DNA of 64,000 nt from positions 19,701,885 to 19,765,884 of the forward strand of contig NC_083337.1 of NCBI RefSeq assembly GCF_019175385.1, written 5' to 3'. Made by a program: the position numbers and the translations under genes. This DNA is from Lycium barbarum. Taxonomy: Eukaryota > Streptophyta > Magnoliopsida > Solanales > Solanaceae. Of the stretch, positions 1 through 12,293 are shown piece by piece; position 1 is the first letter of the stretch; every line of letters starts with the position of its first letter. Under the pieces are notes generated by a model, which ran no database searches, was not told where the DNA came from, and saw nothing but the letters and a program-made list of their open reading frames with translations.

Positions 1-92
1 ACTCAAGGGTCATGCCTAAATATATATTTATCCCTTCCACTTCTTACTTCAAGAATAAGTTACAACTCTCGTCTAATCATTCTGACGTCTCA

Positions 93-1634
93 TTAACGAA
101 ACACTTTGAAAGGTTTAATCAACTCAAGTTTTGCCCCGGTCCCACCAGCAATATGAGAAGTAGCATATAACAATGTAGAACTCGGGTCAATCAACGCATA
201 TACATCACGAGAGAATATTGATGATATATATGTGACAACATCGGGAGGCAACTCAAGATCCTGTCGTCTAGCTAGTGTATAGATAAGGTTTTGAAGAGCA
301 CTTGAACTGGGTGCTCCTCCTTTTCCTTTACCACGACCTGCGGGCACCTGCAAACCTTACCCCACCGGGGCGTGCGGACGATGAAGAACCAACCGCTAAT
401 CCTGTGGCTGAGCCTTATCTCTGCCATTCCTCAATGGGCAATCGCGCATCATATGACCAACCCGACTGCAGGCGTAACAAGCACCTGAACCTAAGCGGCA
501 CTGTCCAGAGTATGGCCTACCATACTGAGCACACCGGGGTGAAGGTAGTCTCACCTGTCCTGAATCATCCCTATACTGGAAACCCAAAACTCTAGAGCTC
601 TCACCCGGTCCAGAATAAATAGGACGATCAATTCTCTTTCCCGCAAATCGAGAAGGTGCACTGGCCACTGATTGGCCTGAATACCTAGAATACTGTCGCC
701 CCATCCCCCTTCTGAACTCGCTAGCAGCACCGGAAGATCTGGCCCTCTTACTGTTTCTTCAATCAGAATCACGCTCGCCCCTCTGCGGCTACTGCTGTTC
801 CTCCAAATTCTGGGCATGGGCCTGAATACGAGCAATATCCATCCCGTCCTGGAGCGAGGCTGTCAAGCACTCCTTAATCAAATGTGGCCCCAAACCACTC
901 ACAAATCGGTGTACACAGTCGCCTATATCGGCTACCAGGGCTAGGGCATACCTAGCCAAAGAGTTAAAGCAGAGACTATATTCCCGAGCGCTCATATTCC
1001 CTTGCCTGATATTCAAGAACTTATTAGCTCGGCCCCGTCGAACCTCCGGTGGCAAGTAATGTAGGAGGAAAGCTTCCACGAACTCCTGCCATACTGGGGG
1101 AGGTGCGTTTGCCCCTCTCAAAAACATCCAGGTGTTATATCAGTGAACAGTCACATCCTGCAATCTATAGGAAGCCAATTCCACTGACTCAGTATCGGAA
1201 GCATGCATTAGTCTCAACGTCCTCAGCATCTCATCTATAAAACCCTGTGGGTCCTTGTCCGACTTTGACCCGTAGAATTCTGGAGGATTCAGACTAATAA
1301 AATCACGGACTCTTGCGCTGACCGCATTATCACCCTGGCTCGCGCCCTGCCGCTGTTCCTGAGCGGCAACCAACTGGGTCAGCAACTGAATAGCCTCAGT
1401 CATCTGCTGGCCTGAGGCACCTGGGGGAGGAACTGGGGATACTAGAGCTGGAGCTGAGGCCCCTTCATGCTCCTCTAGTAAGGGAGGAGTATGATAGGTC
1501 AGAGATGGAACCTCATTATGGGACTCACCCTCTTTTATCTCTGCCAGTGGCTCCCGTTTAGTCCTTCTTCCGGCTACTGTCTTGACCTTCTGAGCCGCTA
1601 TATCCTTCCTCTTCATAGGCATTACTGAAATCAT
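93..1634 (-). pseudogene. Ty3 gag and start of protease, broken by stops
   Basis: One minus-strand frame carries a recognisable Gag. It has a basic N-terminus from the ATG at 1634, then a retrotransposon Gag core (PPEFYGSKSDKDPQGFIDEM near 1280-1230, and VWQEFVEAF, FLNIRQGNMSAREYSLCFN near 1090-970). A CCHC zinc knuckle (CYACSRVGHMMRDC) lies near 475-430, and the beginning of an aspartic protease (DVYALIDPSSTLLYATSHIA) near 210-150. The frame is interrupted by stops at about 1140 (TGA), 789 (TAG), near 770 (TGA) and 396 (TAG), all without a frame change. The protease active site reads DPSST where the family has DPGST. Gag would package element RNA and the protease would mature it; this copy can do neither. 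Confidence 0.8.
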
Positions 1635-1815
1635 AACACACGATTAGGAAAAGGGGAAACCTAATAACATGGTTCTATCGCACGATCTAAGATCAGAAGA
1701 AAGAGTCAATCATTCCTAAATGCCCTGTAGCCCCCTGTTTATAAGTATGGCACGCTTCACACCCATAAAAAGACTTTACTGGACACGGCTCGTAGACACT
1801 CCCTAGGACGAAACT

Positions 1816-1827
1816 GCTCTGGTACCA
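1816..1827 (-). other. primer-binding site, initiator tRNA-Met type
   Basis: The minus strand reads tggtaccagagc, one base from the common plant LTR-element PBS tggtatcagagc. It sits four bases inside the LTR end, where minus-strand DNA synthesis is primed. Confidence 0.75.
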
Positions 1828-1831
1828 CTTT

Positions 1832-3990
1832 TGTCACGACCCAACTAGAGAGCCATGACGGGTACCCAATACTAGCCTACCAAACACCTCTGATCTTACA
1901 TTCCATTATCATTACTAAGTGGGCCACATAGACAGCTTGTGAATATCTTACTTAATACGGTCATAAACAACAATGCTCATAAGCATATGTCAACAAGACT
2001 CACCAAAATATTATACAAGAATAAGAACTGATAAAGTTCGGGAACATTTAACTACAGACATCTGTCTACGAACCTCTAAATAGGTTACACGAATCCATAA
2101 GATGGGGCAGGACTCTGCCGTACCCAAGTATATGTATACAAAAGAGCAGTACCAATAACTGCGACTCCGAACAACTGGAGCACTTCTGAGATTCCGCTGA
2201 TGGAGCTCCTAAGGATCAGATCCGTCTACTTGTCTACTTGCGGGCATGAACGCAGCGTCCACAAGAAAGGACGTCAGTATGAACAATGTACTGAGTATGT
2301 AAGGCATGAATAACAGCATAATAAGAAATATAGAACGTAACAGGAGATAAAGATAACATGTACATCTAATTGCCTCGTAAGGCGAAAACCATGTATGCTA
2401 AGCTTTCAAGAGAAAACATTTCTCATATATGTATATAAATAATAGTGCTGCGGAACGTGCAGCCCGATCCATGTATCATATTATCTTTATATATATAAAT
2501 ATATTGCCGCGGAACGAATGCCCCAATCCATTTATCCATATATCCCGCGTCCGGGACGATATCATAATATACCAACTGATCAAGTGGTTATGCGTATATA
2601 ACGCCTCACCTATATATATAATATAAGTAGCATGCATGAGAGCCCAAATAAAAGATACAAATGTTATCGGAGTGACGTAAGGCCGGTAACCTCCGATTTA
2701 TATTATGGAACAATCATCATCGCTATATCTCACCTCGAAGGAACAATTATTATAAGGTGAGATCAACAAGAATGAATAAAATCAAGAAAATCATGAAATA
2801 ATCGCATACTAGCATTAAAATTATAAGCTTTGAAATTTGTAGAATTAAAATCATCATCATCATGTTCATCATAGAAAATATCACATCTTTAGTATCATAT
2901 GAAGCTTTTAAGAATCATGAACTTCTAACTTTTGGAAGTAAGAAGGTTATGAAAAATATGTATGGAATCATTGCATATGAATCATGCCTTTTGAAAGAAA
3001 AGGACTAGCCTTAACATACCTGAAAATTCACGTCTCGGCTTTCCCACCTATTTCCGGTCTCGCAATATACATATAAGACCATTCATACTATGGTTAGGTC
3101 CATTGTTATATACTTATCCTAAGCCTTCAAATTTAATCTCCTTAAAATCTGCCGAAATTCGGGTAGCATCTCCCCTGTTTATATGTCTAGCCTGAAATCA
3201 TAATTCAACAACCAACAACAACAACAACAATACCAACATCAACAACATCATTTCCAACACCATCATATTCCATAAACATCCCACATAATGTTTTCTAAGT
3301 TCCACAACTAACCTACTCGTTGTACGACTATTTAACAACTTTATATCCGTAAATAAACCGAAACTAGCATTAATAATAAGAGATTCATACCTTACTCCCG
3401 TTAATATTGTGATATCTTCATTTCCCCCTTGAACTTGAGCCAAAACTCGTCGCTATACGATTTTATAATCACAACTATACGTTGTTCGGACCTAAATCTG
3501 GAGATTTCAATTAATTTGCACTAAAATTCTATGGACGGAAGTTGGGGGATTATTCTAGAGAGTCAGTACTGTAGCAGCGCGGCTACTGTAGCAGCTCGAT
3601 TACTGTTGCGCTCGTTTCTGCTCTATCAGCCTATCTTGTAATTTCCATAATTCTCTACTCCGATGTTGTATCGACGAGCAGTTTGTTGTGTTGGAAACTA
3701 GACTCGAGGAACTTAATTTTAGGATTTTGAAACACCTTAAAACTCCTAATATACTAGGAGATATACCCCTCCAAAGTTGACTAAAAATCTGCCCAAAATT
3801 CTGCCAACTTTTGTTTTCCAAATTTTTCGACAAATTTATTTTCTTCAATTTGCTTGGTCTCGAACTTTTAGGCACTTTCTTGACACTTTTTAAGAGTATT
3901 CATTAACCTTATAAGCGTTCCATGACCTCTCCGAGCTTACTTTAGTTTACTTACAATGCAAACGACGCGAAAAAATTTCGAGGTGTAACA
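1832..3990 (-). repeat. 5' LTR of the Ty3 element (about 2.16 kb)
   Basis: Read on the minus strand the block opens with tgttacacctcg and closes with gggtcgtgaca, the TG...CA ends of an LTR. The PBS follows four bases later. Inside are internal sub-repeats: about 2440-2560 holds two or three copies of a gcggaacg...ccgatcc / ccaatcc unit set in AT-rich DNA, and 3565-3610 holds repeated tactgtagcagc-type units. ORFs here at 2429, 3198 and 3600 look like nothing known and are taken as chance. Confidence 0.8.
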
Positions 3991-5292
3991 GAAAGCTCAG
4001 GTTTGAGTGTTCATGCCACCCACTCATCTTTCGAGATAGGTTACGGTTTACTCTTTTATACTCCGATTGGAGAGCTATTTAGTTCATAAATATTGAAGGG
4101 ATATTAGGCGGAAAGTGCCATGTATGGGTTTGTATGAAGACTGTGTGTTGGTTTGGTGCCATGTATAAGACTATGGAGTTTTAGTAGAAAATGTATGATT
4201 CTTTATGGCTTAACTCTGTGTCCTGGAAAACTTGGAGAAATGTTGTAATCCTTTATATTCTTGAACTATCAATAGAATAATAAAAAAAAAATGTGGTTCT
4301 GAGTTCAAGGGGATAGAAACAATAAGTGCAATTGTTTTGCTTACCTGTATGAGGGATGCCGCTCATCTTAGAATATCATTGAGTGATGTCCTAGAACTAG
4401 AGGGCTTGAGAAGAGGCTTTGAGTGTCTCACTCAGCCTTATCTTGGCATACTTTAGTTGCTGGGGTTCCTCTTTGTGACTTCTTAAGATTGTGGAGGCCC
4501 CCCTTCAAGTGTTTCTTTTTGTTTAAGGTTCTGTGAAAAGGCTAAATACTATTTGAGTTTCTTTACTCCATCATAGGATATATCTAGAGTTTATAAGGTT
4601 ACTTGTGTATCTTTTCCTTCTCCTAAATTGCAAACTTAAGTTCAAAAGTGCTGAAATAAACTTAAGTGTATAAATGAATGACACAAAAGATGTTTGCTAA
4701 ATTCCATTTTAATGACCCGCTAGGTCGTAATGGGGTTGACTTAGTAAACTAGACCTCCGTTGGGAATTCCGAGGCCACGGGTTAGTCTGTAGCGTGTTTT
4801 TATGTATATGTACATGTTTGGTTTGCGTCTGTAGGGCCTCAGATTGGTGTTGGGAATTTTGGGTGAAAAACTCATGGAAAAACTCGAGCTACTAGTCAAA
4901 ATGGACCGCTGTAGCGGTTGTGGCGCCGTAGCGGGTAGAGGGTCACCGCCGAGGGAGCGAGAAAGGTTAATAAGGTCCGCCATAGTGGGACATTTCCCGA
5001 TATAGCGAAACCGCTGCAGCGAGAAGTCGACCGCTGCAGTGGTCGACGGGAGGCAGAATCAACATTTTATATTCTTATTGCCTAACTCATTCCCCACGTA
5101 ACTCCAAAACAGTTCCCAAGAACACTTGTGGCGATTTTCTAAGGCTAGGGCTAAAATATTCTTGAAAGGTAAGTCTCAACCCTTTACTTTGTTCATTCTA
5201 TCATCATATTAAGTTCCATCTTTTACAACCACTGTTCTATTTTTGATTCTATGATTTACACAGAAAATGCGATCAAAAAAGGAAGAAGTTGG
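3991..5292. other. intergenic repeat debris with an LTR-like fragment at about 4690-5190
   Basis: No gene is recognised. A run ending caatagaataat followed by ten A residues near 4270-4292 resembles the 3' end of an old cDNA-type insertion (weak). About 4690-5190 is richer in GC and repeats ccgctgcagcg / ccgctgtagcgg motifs (4909, 5011, 5031), a pattern seen in decayed Solanaceae Ty3 LTRs. No ends or target duplications could be defined. Confidence 0.35.
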
Positions 5293-7249
5293 CTACACGT
5301 CATACCACCAATCTTTCTCATAGTTACGGCGATTTCTCATGAACTTGTAGAAGTTATGCAAATCGCGGAATCGGCCTTTGGAATCTTCGAGCTGTTCCAA
5401 GCTGGCCAAGCCTCACCTCGTCCATTAATACATAAAGGAAGATTGAGGTATTGAAGCTGGGAAAGTTTATGTAATATCTCCTTTAGGAAAGTTTCATCAA
5501 GATCTAATATTCCACCCATATCTAGAAATTTAAGCTTGACCAAGTTTCCCATTCCTTGAGGTGCTTCCTTAAGACCAGTGCCAGATAGATCTAACACTCT
5601 CTGATTTTTTAGCTTTCCCTATGGTGGTATAGATCTGAGTTGTTTACATCCTCCAAGCAAGAGTGCTCTAAGACTTCCCAAGATAGATATGCAACTTGGC
5701 AAATCCATAAGCTCTTAGTTATTACTTAAGTCGAGTACTTGGAGGTTGTTCATATGCTAAAAGAAACATTCGGGGATCCTTCTTAAATAACACCAATTAA
5801 AAAGCAAGGTTGACAATGTGGGCAATTGGGTGCCATGTCTTCAGGTATTCTTTTAAGAAAAAAGACTTTATCCAAATCGAATGCCCAATCTTGCTCCTCC
5901 GGCACTTATGATCTTATTCCAGCCCTCACCATGTACCTTGGTTTAACATTTGTGATCCGCAATGCCATTTCCCTTAGTAAATCATGCATACTAGTTTATT
6001 CAATATGGTATGACCCTGGTTAATCTCTTCTTGCCTACTTTTCCCTTCACCAGTCCCTCCATGATAAATCTACCAATTGGTTCATATCTATCAATTACAA
6101 AGTCCTCAAGATACAAAGCACAGTACAAGAAGCACTCTTGCAAATTTGTATTTTTCAACCGATCATAACTATACTGCAGTACCTTGAAGACATCACTTTC
6201 CATGTCATCAGGGAATTCTTTCAAAGCATTTTTCCACTCCCTTATATCAGTCACCCCTCTCATGCTTCCTGCCAAAGTGATGAGCTCGAGTGGCAAGCCC
6301 TTGCACCTTCCTACCATGGATTTAGAAATTGGCTCGATATCTGGAATAAGCACAGTCTCGCATCCTAGACTCTTCCTGAACAACCCAAAGCATCATAAGT
6401 ATTGAGTTTCTCCACTTTGAGTAGTTTCTGACAACCCATCTTTTGGCCGACTTCATACGAGCGAGTAGTTAGAATCATTCTACAGCCTTCGATGCCAAGA
6501 GGGTCACCCAACTTCTCCAAGCAAAGGCGATCCCAGACATCATCCAATATGATAACAATGTTCTTCCTTTCTTTGGATGCCCGGCTTAATTTGGCTGCCC
6601 TTCTAAGTTCATCCTCCTCATTTGAAAGATCGAGATTCACAATTTTGGCAAGATCATCTTGTAATCTTTTGATGCTAAACCCTTGAGAGACAGTAATCCA
6701 ATGAACTTGATAATGAGTGTCTTTAACAAGCCGATTATGTATATGCTTTGCCAAAGTTGTCTTGCCCACACCTCCCATACCATATATACCGATGCTTGAG
6801 ACATTATCATCCTGTAACCACGTCCAAATCACTTCTAAATTTTGTTTTTATGTTTCCTCGTGAACTTGCGACGCCAGCAGTAGACACTCATCGTGCTCAT
6901 ACATGTCCTGTACGAGCATTCCAAAATGTTTACTTTGCTCAAGAAGTTCTCCAACCCTTCCATTCATCTTCTCCAAAGCACCTGCATTTTTCGTCCCTCT
7001 TGTCACTTCTTCTTTTAAAGCACGTAAGTTTACTTCGATCTTTATAACCTCGTCCAACCAAGAAGTGACTTCTCTTTTCCTCTTCTTTCCAGATTGCTCT
7101 CGACTCTGAACTTCTGTCTTCACATCGAATGCTTTATCTAATAATTGTTTCAAATTTCTTTCCACAGTTTCCAAATTCTCATCAAAGTCACTGATACTTT
7201 TGAACATCTGTACTCCAAAATCTACTACCTTCCTAAAAATAGCATCCAT
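5293..7249 (-). pseudogene. CC-NB-LRR (NLR) disease-resistance gene relic 1
   Basis: The minus strand from the ATG at 7249 encodes a coiled-coil N-terminal domain (about 130 residues, 7249-6848). It meets an in-frame TAA at 6848 and continues in the same frame into an NB-ARC domain. Visible motifs are the P-loop GMGGVGKTT (near 6775), kinase-2 IVIILDDVW (near 6550) and RNBS-B-like CRMILTTRS (near 6480). A frameshift near 6375 changes frame. Beyond it come GLPLELI (GLPL motif, near 6290), CFLYCALYLED (RNBS-D, near 6130) and, after more damage, MHDLLREMALRI (MHD-type, near 5985-5950). Degenerate leucine-rich repeats follow (LDLSGTGLKEAP, LKFLDMGG, LQYLNLPLC, 5597-5430), with a further frame change before a final stop at 5293. 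This is the RPS2/RPS5-like CC-NLR class, intracellular immune receptors that bind ADP/ATP. At least three frame changes and one stop make it a pseudogene. Relic 2 at 55224 is its inverted duplicate. Confidence 0.88.
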
Positions 7250-8189
7250 GATCTTCCGAAAAGCATTGCAAAAAAAAAAAAAAAAACATAATAATGTAGT
7301 TCAGTTGCAGTGGATAAAATCATAATCAAGATGTACTTTACTAAAAACATTATTTCCTGCACAACACTCTTCCATTTTGAGACAGAATCAAAATACTTGA
7401 CAAGATTCCACTTCTATATTGTTTACAACTTTCAAGATCTCAAAATTATCAACCTATTCAAAGTTAAACTTTTTAATCATCATCACACGACATTTCAAAT
7501 AGGATTCCTATTTCCTGAAGCAGCTATAGAACCACACATGACACTAAAATTAACTACTCTTCTCCATTTTAGTCGTATGATCAATGAACTTGATCATCTT
7601 GAAGAGACTTTTTAAAAAGAAATATCATATGAACGACATCAAGGAGCCCAAGACTTCACGTACTTTGCGTATGATTCAAATTTTTATGTGATATTTACTC
7701 AACAAAACTAACTTTTCAGTCATATTACTTTTTTCTTTAATTCTCGCTACTATAATATATATCTCAAATTCAACACCTTAAACATCATGTCCAGTAAAAT
7801 ACCTTCATATAATATGCAACAAAGAAAGTAATATCAGATTAGCTACCCATTACTAAGGCAACAATATTACCTTTTATGTTAAAAGTGTGGCAAATCATAC
7901 CAGGATATCAAAACCGGAACAAAAGTACAGTGCGTTTTATAATGGAAGTTAATTAGATGGATCTTTTTCATAGAAGTAGCATCTCTTCCTTGTTTAAAAA
8001 CGAAAAAGAATTACACAAATTACATAATTGAAGATACTAGAGAAGAAGAGAATTTTTATAACTTTTTAAACCTGTTTAGCAGTATTCTGTGTAATTGCAC
8101 CATTTCAGTAATTAAGAAGCCATTTTTTCACAATTCTCTCCATCCTATAAGAATTGATAGAATTTATAAAGTACTAGAATTAACATAAT
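7250..8189. other. NLR 1 upstream region, shared inverted with 54785-55223
   Basis: AT-rich, no gene. On the minus strand a T-rich tract ending in tttgcaatgcttttcggaag lies just before the NLR ATG. The right-hand duplicate has tttgcag at the same place, so a 5'UTR intron acceptor is likely, lost here by ag to aa. Segments 7636-7850 and 8145-8180 match 54785-55040 in inverse orientation. About 7860-8140 is present only on this side. Confidence 0.5.
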
Positions 8190-8365
8190 ACTTTTTTAAC
8201 CATCTACTATTCGGAACTCTCTAGCCTGTCTAATCGATATTCGCCCCCCGGGTCCACATAAGGGGAAATGCTCTATGCCGGGTGTTTTTTTATTCCCAGG
8301 ACTCAAACTCGAGACCTTTTGATTAACGATGGAGAGATCCGATCCCACAACGGACCTTGGTACAG
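8190..8365 (-). mobile_element. tRNA-derived SINE, minus orientation
   Basis: Read on the minus strand, the head carries a polymerase III B-box-like gagtttgagtcc about 8290-8310, preceded by gttaatcaaaaggtctc. The body includes cacccggcatagagc and ends in a short A run (T6 on the plus strand at 8192-8197). This layout fits a plant tRNA-type SINE. It lies exactly where homology between the two inverted arms stops. No clean target duplication was found. Confidence 0.5.
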
Positions 8366-8440
8366 AGGCAAAAGCTAGGTATTTGAGTTTATGGGTTTTG
8401 GTTTCCAATGCAGCTTAACGGGTTTTGAATAAATTTTTAA

Positions 8441-10920
8441 CTATCTAGAAGCATGGGTTTAAACCCATGCTTCGTCATCCGTCCTTCATTAAAAAAAAAA
8501 AAAGTGTGGGCCCCATACTAAACACCAATCAATATTAAAAAAAAAAATATAGAAGCATGGGTTTAAACCCATGCTTCGTCGTCCGTCCTTCATTTAAAAA
8601 AAACGTGGAACCCTCCATCTCCAAACTCATGGAAAAAAAAAACAGACCCCATATTAACAAAATCAAACAATAAAAAAAAAGTGAATCCCATATTAAAAAA
8701 ACAAACAATATCAAAAAAAAAAAAAAAAGGGGGGGCATCCCATATTAAAAAATCAAACAATATTCATATAATTTCCAAAGTATCTCATTAAATCAATAAT
8801 GATGGATTCATTGTCATATGCATATCAACTCATTAGTGGGAGCAAATGAAATTATTGTACAGCAAAAAGCATGGACCTCATATTATTGCTTTTCTTCAAA
8901 AGGTTAAGTAGCAAAACCATACAATTTTTTTTTTTTTTTTCATATTAGCCTGAGATGTAATTTAGATATTGAACTGTTGTATTTGCTATTCCACCATGTT
9001 ATTTATTTGTTATGTTTACTAAAATAAATATACTTAAAATACTCATATTTTAAAATAAGATAGAATTTAATTACTTTTTCATTTTTTTTGCTTACTCTAA
9101 TAAATGTGAAAAGAGATTAATGTCATAAAAGAAAAAATAATATTAAATGGAGATCAAATAATTAATAAGGTAAATTAGTGAAATTATAATTTTAATTGAC
9201 GTTTCCTTAAAAAACCGTACAAAAGACAACATGACAAGTAAAATGAGCTAAACCAAAAATATTTACCAAAAATTAAAAAATAGTAGTTCTTCATTTAAAA
9301 AGAAAATCAAATTTCTACTTTGTTTCATTTTAAACATGTAAAATTATTATAATAATTTGAATTAGAATTATTCAAATCAAAATTTGATAAAAAAAATAAT
9401 AGGTATTGTTTAGGCACAATCTACATACATTAACAATAGAATATTTTACACCTTTAAATTAATCGAATTAAAATTTAAAGTATCAACTGATGCTTAAATA
9501 TTACTATTGTTTTATCTCAAAAAGAGGAAAATAGTTTCCTTTTAAATAAGTCTTCTCTTTTAAAAAGTATTAATAAATTTTTGCCAACTTTGTATTCGTA
9601 GCAAACACTAATATAATAAAGTTTTGGATACGGAGCACAAACTACAATGTTATATTAATCGTGGTTTACCCATGCTTCGTCGTCAGTCACTCTTAAAAAA
9701 AAAAGGTGGATCTCATATTAAAAACGCCAAGCAATATTAAAAAAAAGGAAAAAAAGTGGACCTCACCCTCTCCAAACTCATGAAAAAAAAATGGACCCCA
9801 CCCTCTCCACACTCATGAAAAAAAAATAAAGTGGACCCCATATTAAAAAAACAAGCAATGTCAAAAAACAAATGTGCACCCCATATATTAAAAAATCAAA
9901 CAATATTCATGTAATTCCCAAAGTATCTCCATCAAGTCAATAATAGTGGATTCATTGCTACATGCATATCAACCCATTAGTGGGAGCAAATGAAATTATT
10001 GCACAGCAAAAAACATGGACCTCATATTATTGTTTTTCTTCAAAAGGTTAAGTAGGAAAATACATACAATTTCCTTTCTTTTCTTATATTAGCCTGAGAT
10101 CTAATCTAGATATTTAATTGCTGTATTTGCTATTCCGCCATGTCATGTATTTGTTATGTTTACTAAAATAAATATACTTAAAATATTTATATTATAAAAT
10201 AACATAGAATTTAATTACTTTTTCATTTTTATTCTTACTCTAATAAATGTGAAAAGAGATTAATATCAAATGGAGATCAAATAATGAATAAGGTAAATTA
10301 GTCAATTCTCATTCACGTTTCCTTAAAAAACCATGCAAAAGACAACATGACAAGTAAAATTAGCTAAACCGAGAATATTTACCAAAAATTAAAAAATAGT
10401 ATTTCTTCATTTAAATAGAAAATCAATTTCTACTTTGTTTCGTTTTAAACATGTAAAATTAATTTAATAATTAGAATTAGAATTATCCAAATCAAAATTT
10501 GATAAAAAATAATAAGTATTTTACACCTTTAAATTAATTGAATTAAAATTGAAAGTATCAACTGATGCTTAAATATTGTTATTGTTTTATCTCAAAGAGA
10601 GGAAAATAGTTTCCTTTCAAACAAGTCTTCTCTTTTAATAAGTATTAATAAATTTTTGCCGACTTTGTATTCATAGCAAACACGAATATAATAAAGTTTT
10701 AGATATGGAGTACAAACTACAATATTATATTAATCGTGTTTTGAACATAGTATATATATATATATATATCCATAAAAACAGTACAAACTTGTATATGTTT
10801 ATTATAAATATATATATATATATATATATATTATCACTATCCAAACACAACTACATACACATAGATACACTATAATTCAAAGTGTTGGGCCCATGTGCAG
10901 CACGGGCATAAGTCATCTAG
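8441..10920 (+). mobile_element. tandem pair of Helitron-like non-autonomous elements
   Basis: Two direct copies, about 8552-9660 and 9661-10920, align over more than 1 kb (for example tattcat at 8761 and 9904). Their AT-rich interiors share accagcctgag-like and attagtgggagcaaatg blocks. Only the second keeps a 3' end: a hairpin formed by gcccatgtgc / gcacgggc, then cataagtcat, then CTAG at 10917-10920 followed by T, as expected for Helitrons. The heads carry gaagcatgggttt joined to its own reverse complement (perfect 26-bp palindromes at 8448-8473 and 8552-8577) and a half copy near 9668. No RepHel coding sequence is present. Microsatellites (ta)n and (at)n lie at about 10748-10770 and 10806-10832. 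Confidence 0.55.
8448..8473. repeat. perfect 26-bp palindrome, repeated at 8552-8577
   Basis: gaagcatgggttt is followed directly by its reverse complement with no spacer. The same 26 bases recur at 8552-8577, and a half site with the same following bases (cttcgtcgtc) occurs near 9668. The palindromes mark the presumed 5' ends of the Helitron-like copies. Confidence 0.85.
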
Positions 10921-10995
10921 TATTTATATAAGTGCAATTTTAACACATACATTGAGTCTGAAGCTACCGGATCCGTAAACAGAATTGTAGCTCCT

Positions 10996-12293
10996 ATTGG
11001 ATAACAGGCATATATACGCAGCGGAAGAAAACAACCAAGATCATATTCTTACATGTAAACTAGACAAACATAATTAAACACGAGATTGGAACACTAACCT
11101 TTTGAAGCTATTACACAAATCTTCAACAGCAGTCGTGCTCTCCAGGTCTACGATCTTCTGCTGTGTATCCTGAATTTCTATGAAAGAAACACTTGAGTGA
11201 CAAGTATTGCGGCTAAAGAATGAATATTACTTAGGGTTGAATGGCTTTGTTTATATACACACGTTTTTAGGATAAAACCCTAGCAAAAAAACGTGTAGCC
11301 CTTTCCTTACCCACCAAGGATATTATTTTTCCTTTTATTTTCCTTTTTCTAGAAACAAGCACAACAGGGACCACAGATTTAATAACGAGGCTTCCTATTG
11401 TGGTATTAATTCGGAATATGAGTGAATTAATCCTACCACAATAAATTATAATTTATTCCACTAAAAAACTGTAATTGCACTCCTTTGTTTAATTTCGAAA
11501 TCTTTCATTAAAACTTATTTAACTCTCCATGTTAAGATTACAGATACCAATCAAATAAATTAAATTACTGACAATTTAATTCATCTAATTTAATCCTTTA
11601 TACTTCCGCTTAACTTATTTCATGTGACGGATACAAAATCCACCTGCAGGGTTTTCACATGAAAACTTATAAGCATCCATAAAGGGGTATCATCAATCTC
11701 AAGGTCGAGACATGGATTCTATCAACTAATTGTTATTTCACAAATGCACTTTCCCATTATCCAATTTACCAGGAATACATTGACTCGAAGTTGAGTCGTA
11801 CCTTTTAATAAATCAAAATAATGAACAAAACACATTGATCATAACAATCATATCAAGATTAAGAGTATAAGTACACTTAATGAGCTAGAGAGGTTGTTTT
11901 ATATATTCAGTACAAAAACACTTATCTCTACTTGATCCGTTCAATACATACAAAATGTACTCACATAAGAAGTTGGAATAAAAGCATTCTCATAATCAAG
12001 ATAGATTATATTTTAATCTTATGCTACAATTATCAAGATACTTTGCCTAGTTTTATCTTTGATTGTGAACATTAACTTTATAACTTATAAGAACCGACAA
12101 TTTAATCTTCTGTGCATGAGCTAAAACTCCATACACCAAATCGTCTACTATTTAAGTAAAGGGCACACATATGAACAAATGATCTATTTAAAATAAGACT
12201 TTATTGAATTGAATAAATAAATAAACAATTGTTTCAAAAAGAAAGAAAAACATTATACTAATCAAACCGCATGGTTAATAGTATATCCTAACA
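10996..12293 (-). repeat. LTR-like block, possibly a solo or lone LTR of a Copia element
   Basis: On the minus strand it opens tgttaggatatactattaac directly after a purine-rich stretch (aaaaaagggttggagc), as an LTR start does after a polypurine tract. The left limit is uncertain: taaca at 10996 is a guess. Interior is AT-rich and noncoding. No matching second LTR exists in the window and no target duplication could be shown. Confidence 0.35.

Larger units (their letters stand above)
1..3990 (-). mobile_element. Ty3 LTR retrotransposon, 5' part, cut by the window edge
   Basis: On the minus strand the order is LTR (3990 to 1832), primer-binding site (1827 to 1816), gag (from about 1634) and the start of a retroviral-type protease (to about position 93). 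The rest of pol and the 3' LTR lie beyond base 1. The coding part is full of in-frame stops, so this is a dead copy. Clade is not settled; an iMet-type PBS and a long LTR are usual for plant chromoviruses such as Tekay/Del. No target duplication can be checked because one end is missing. Confidence 0.85.
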
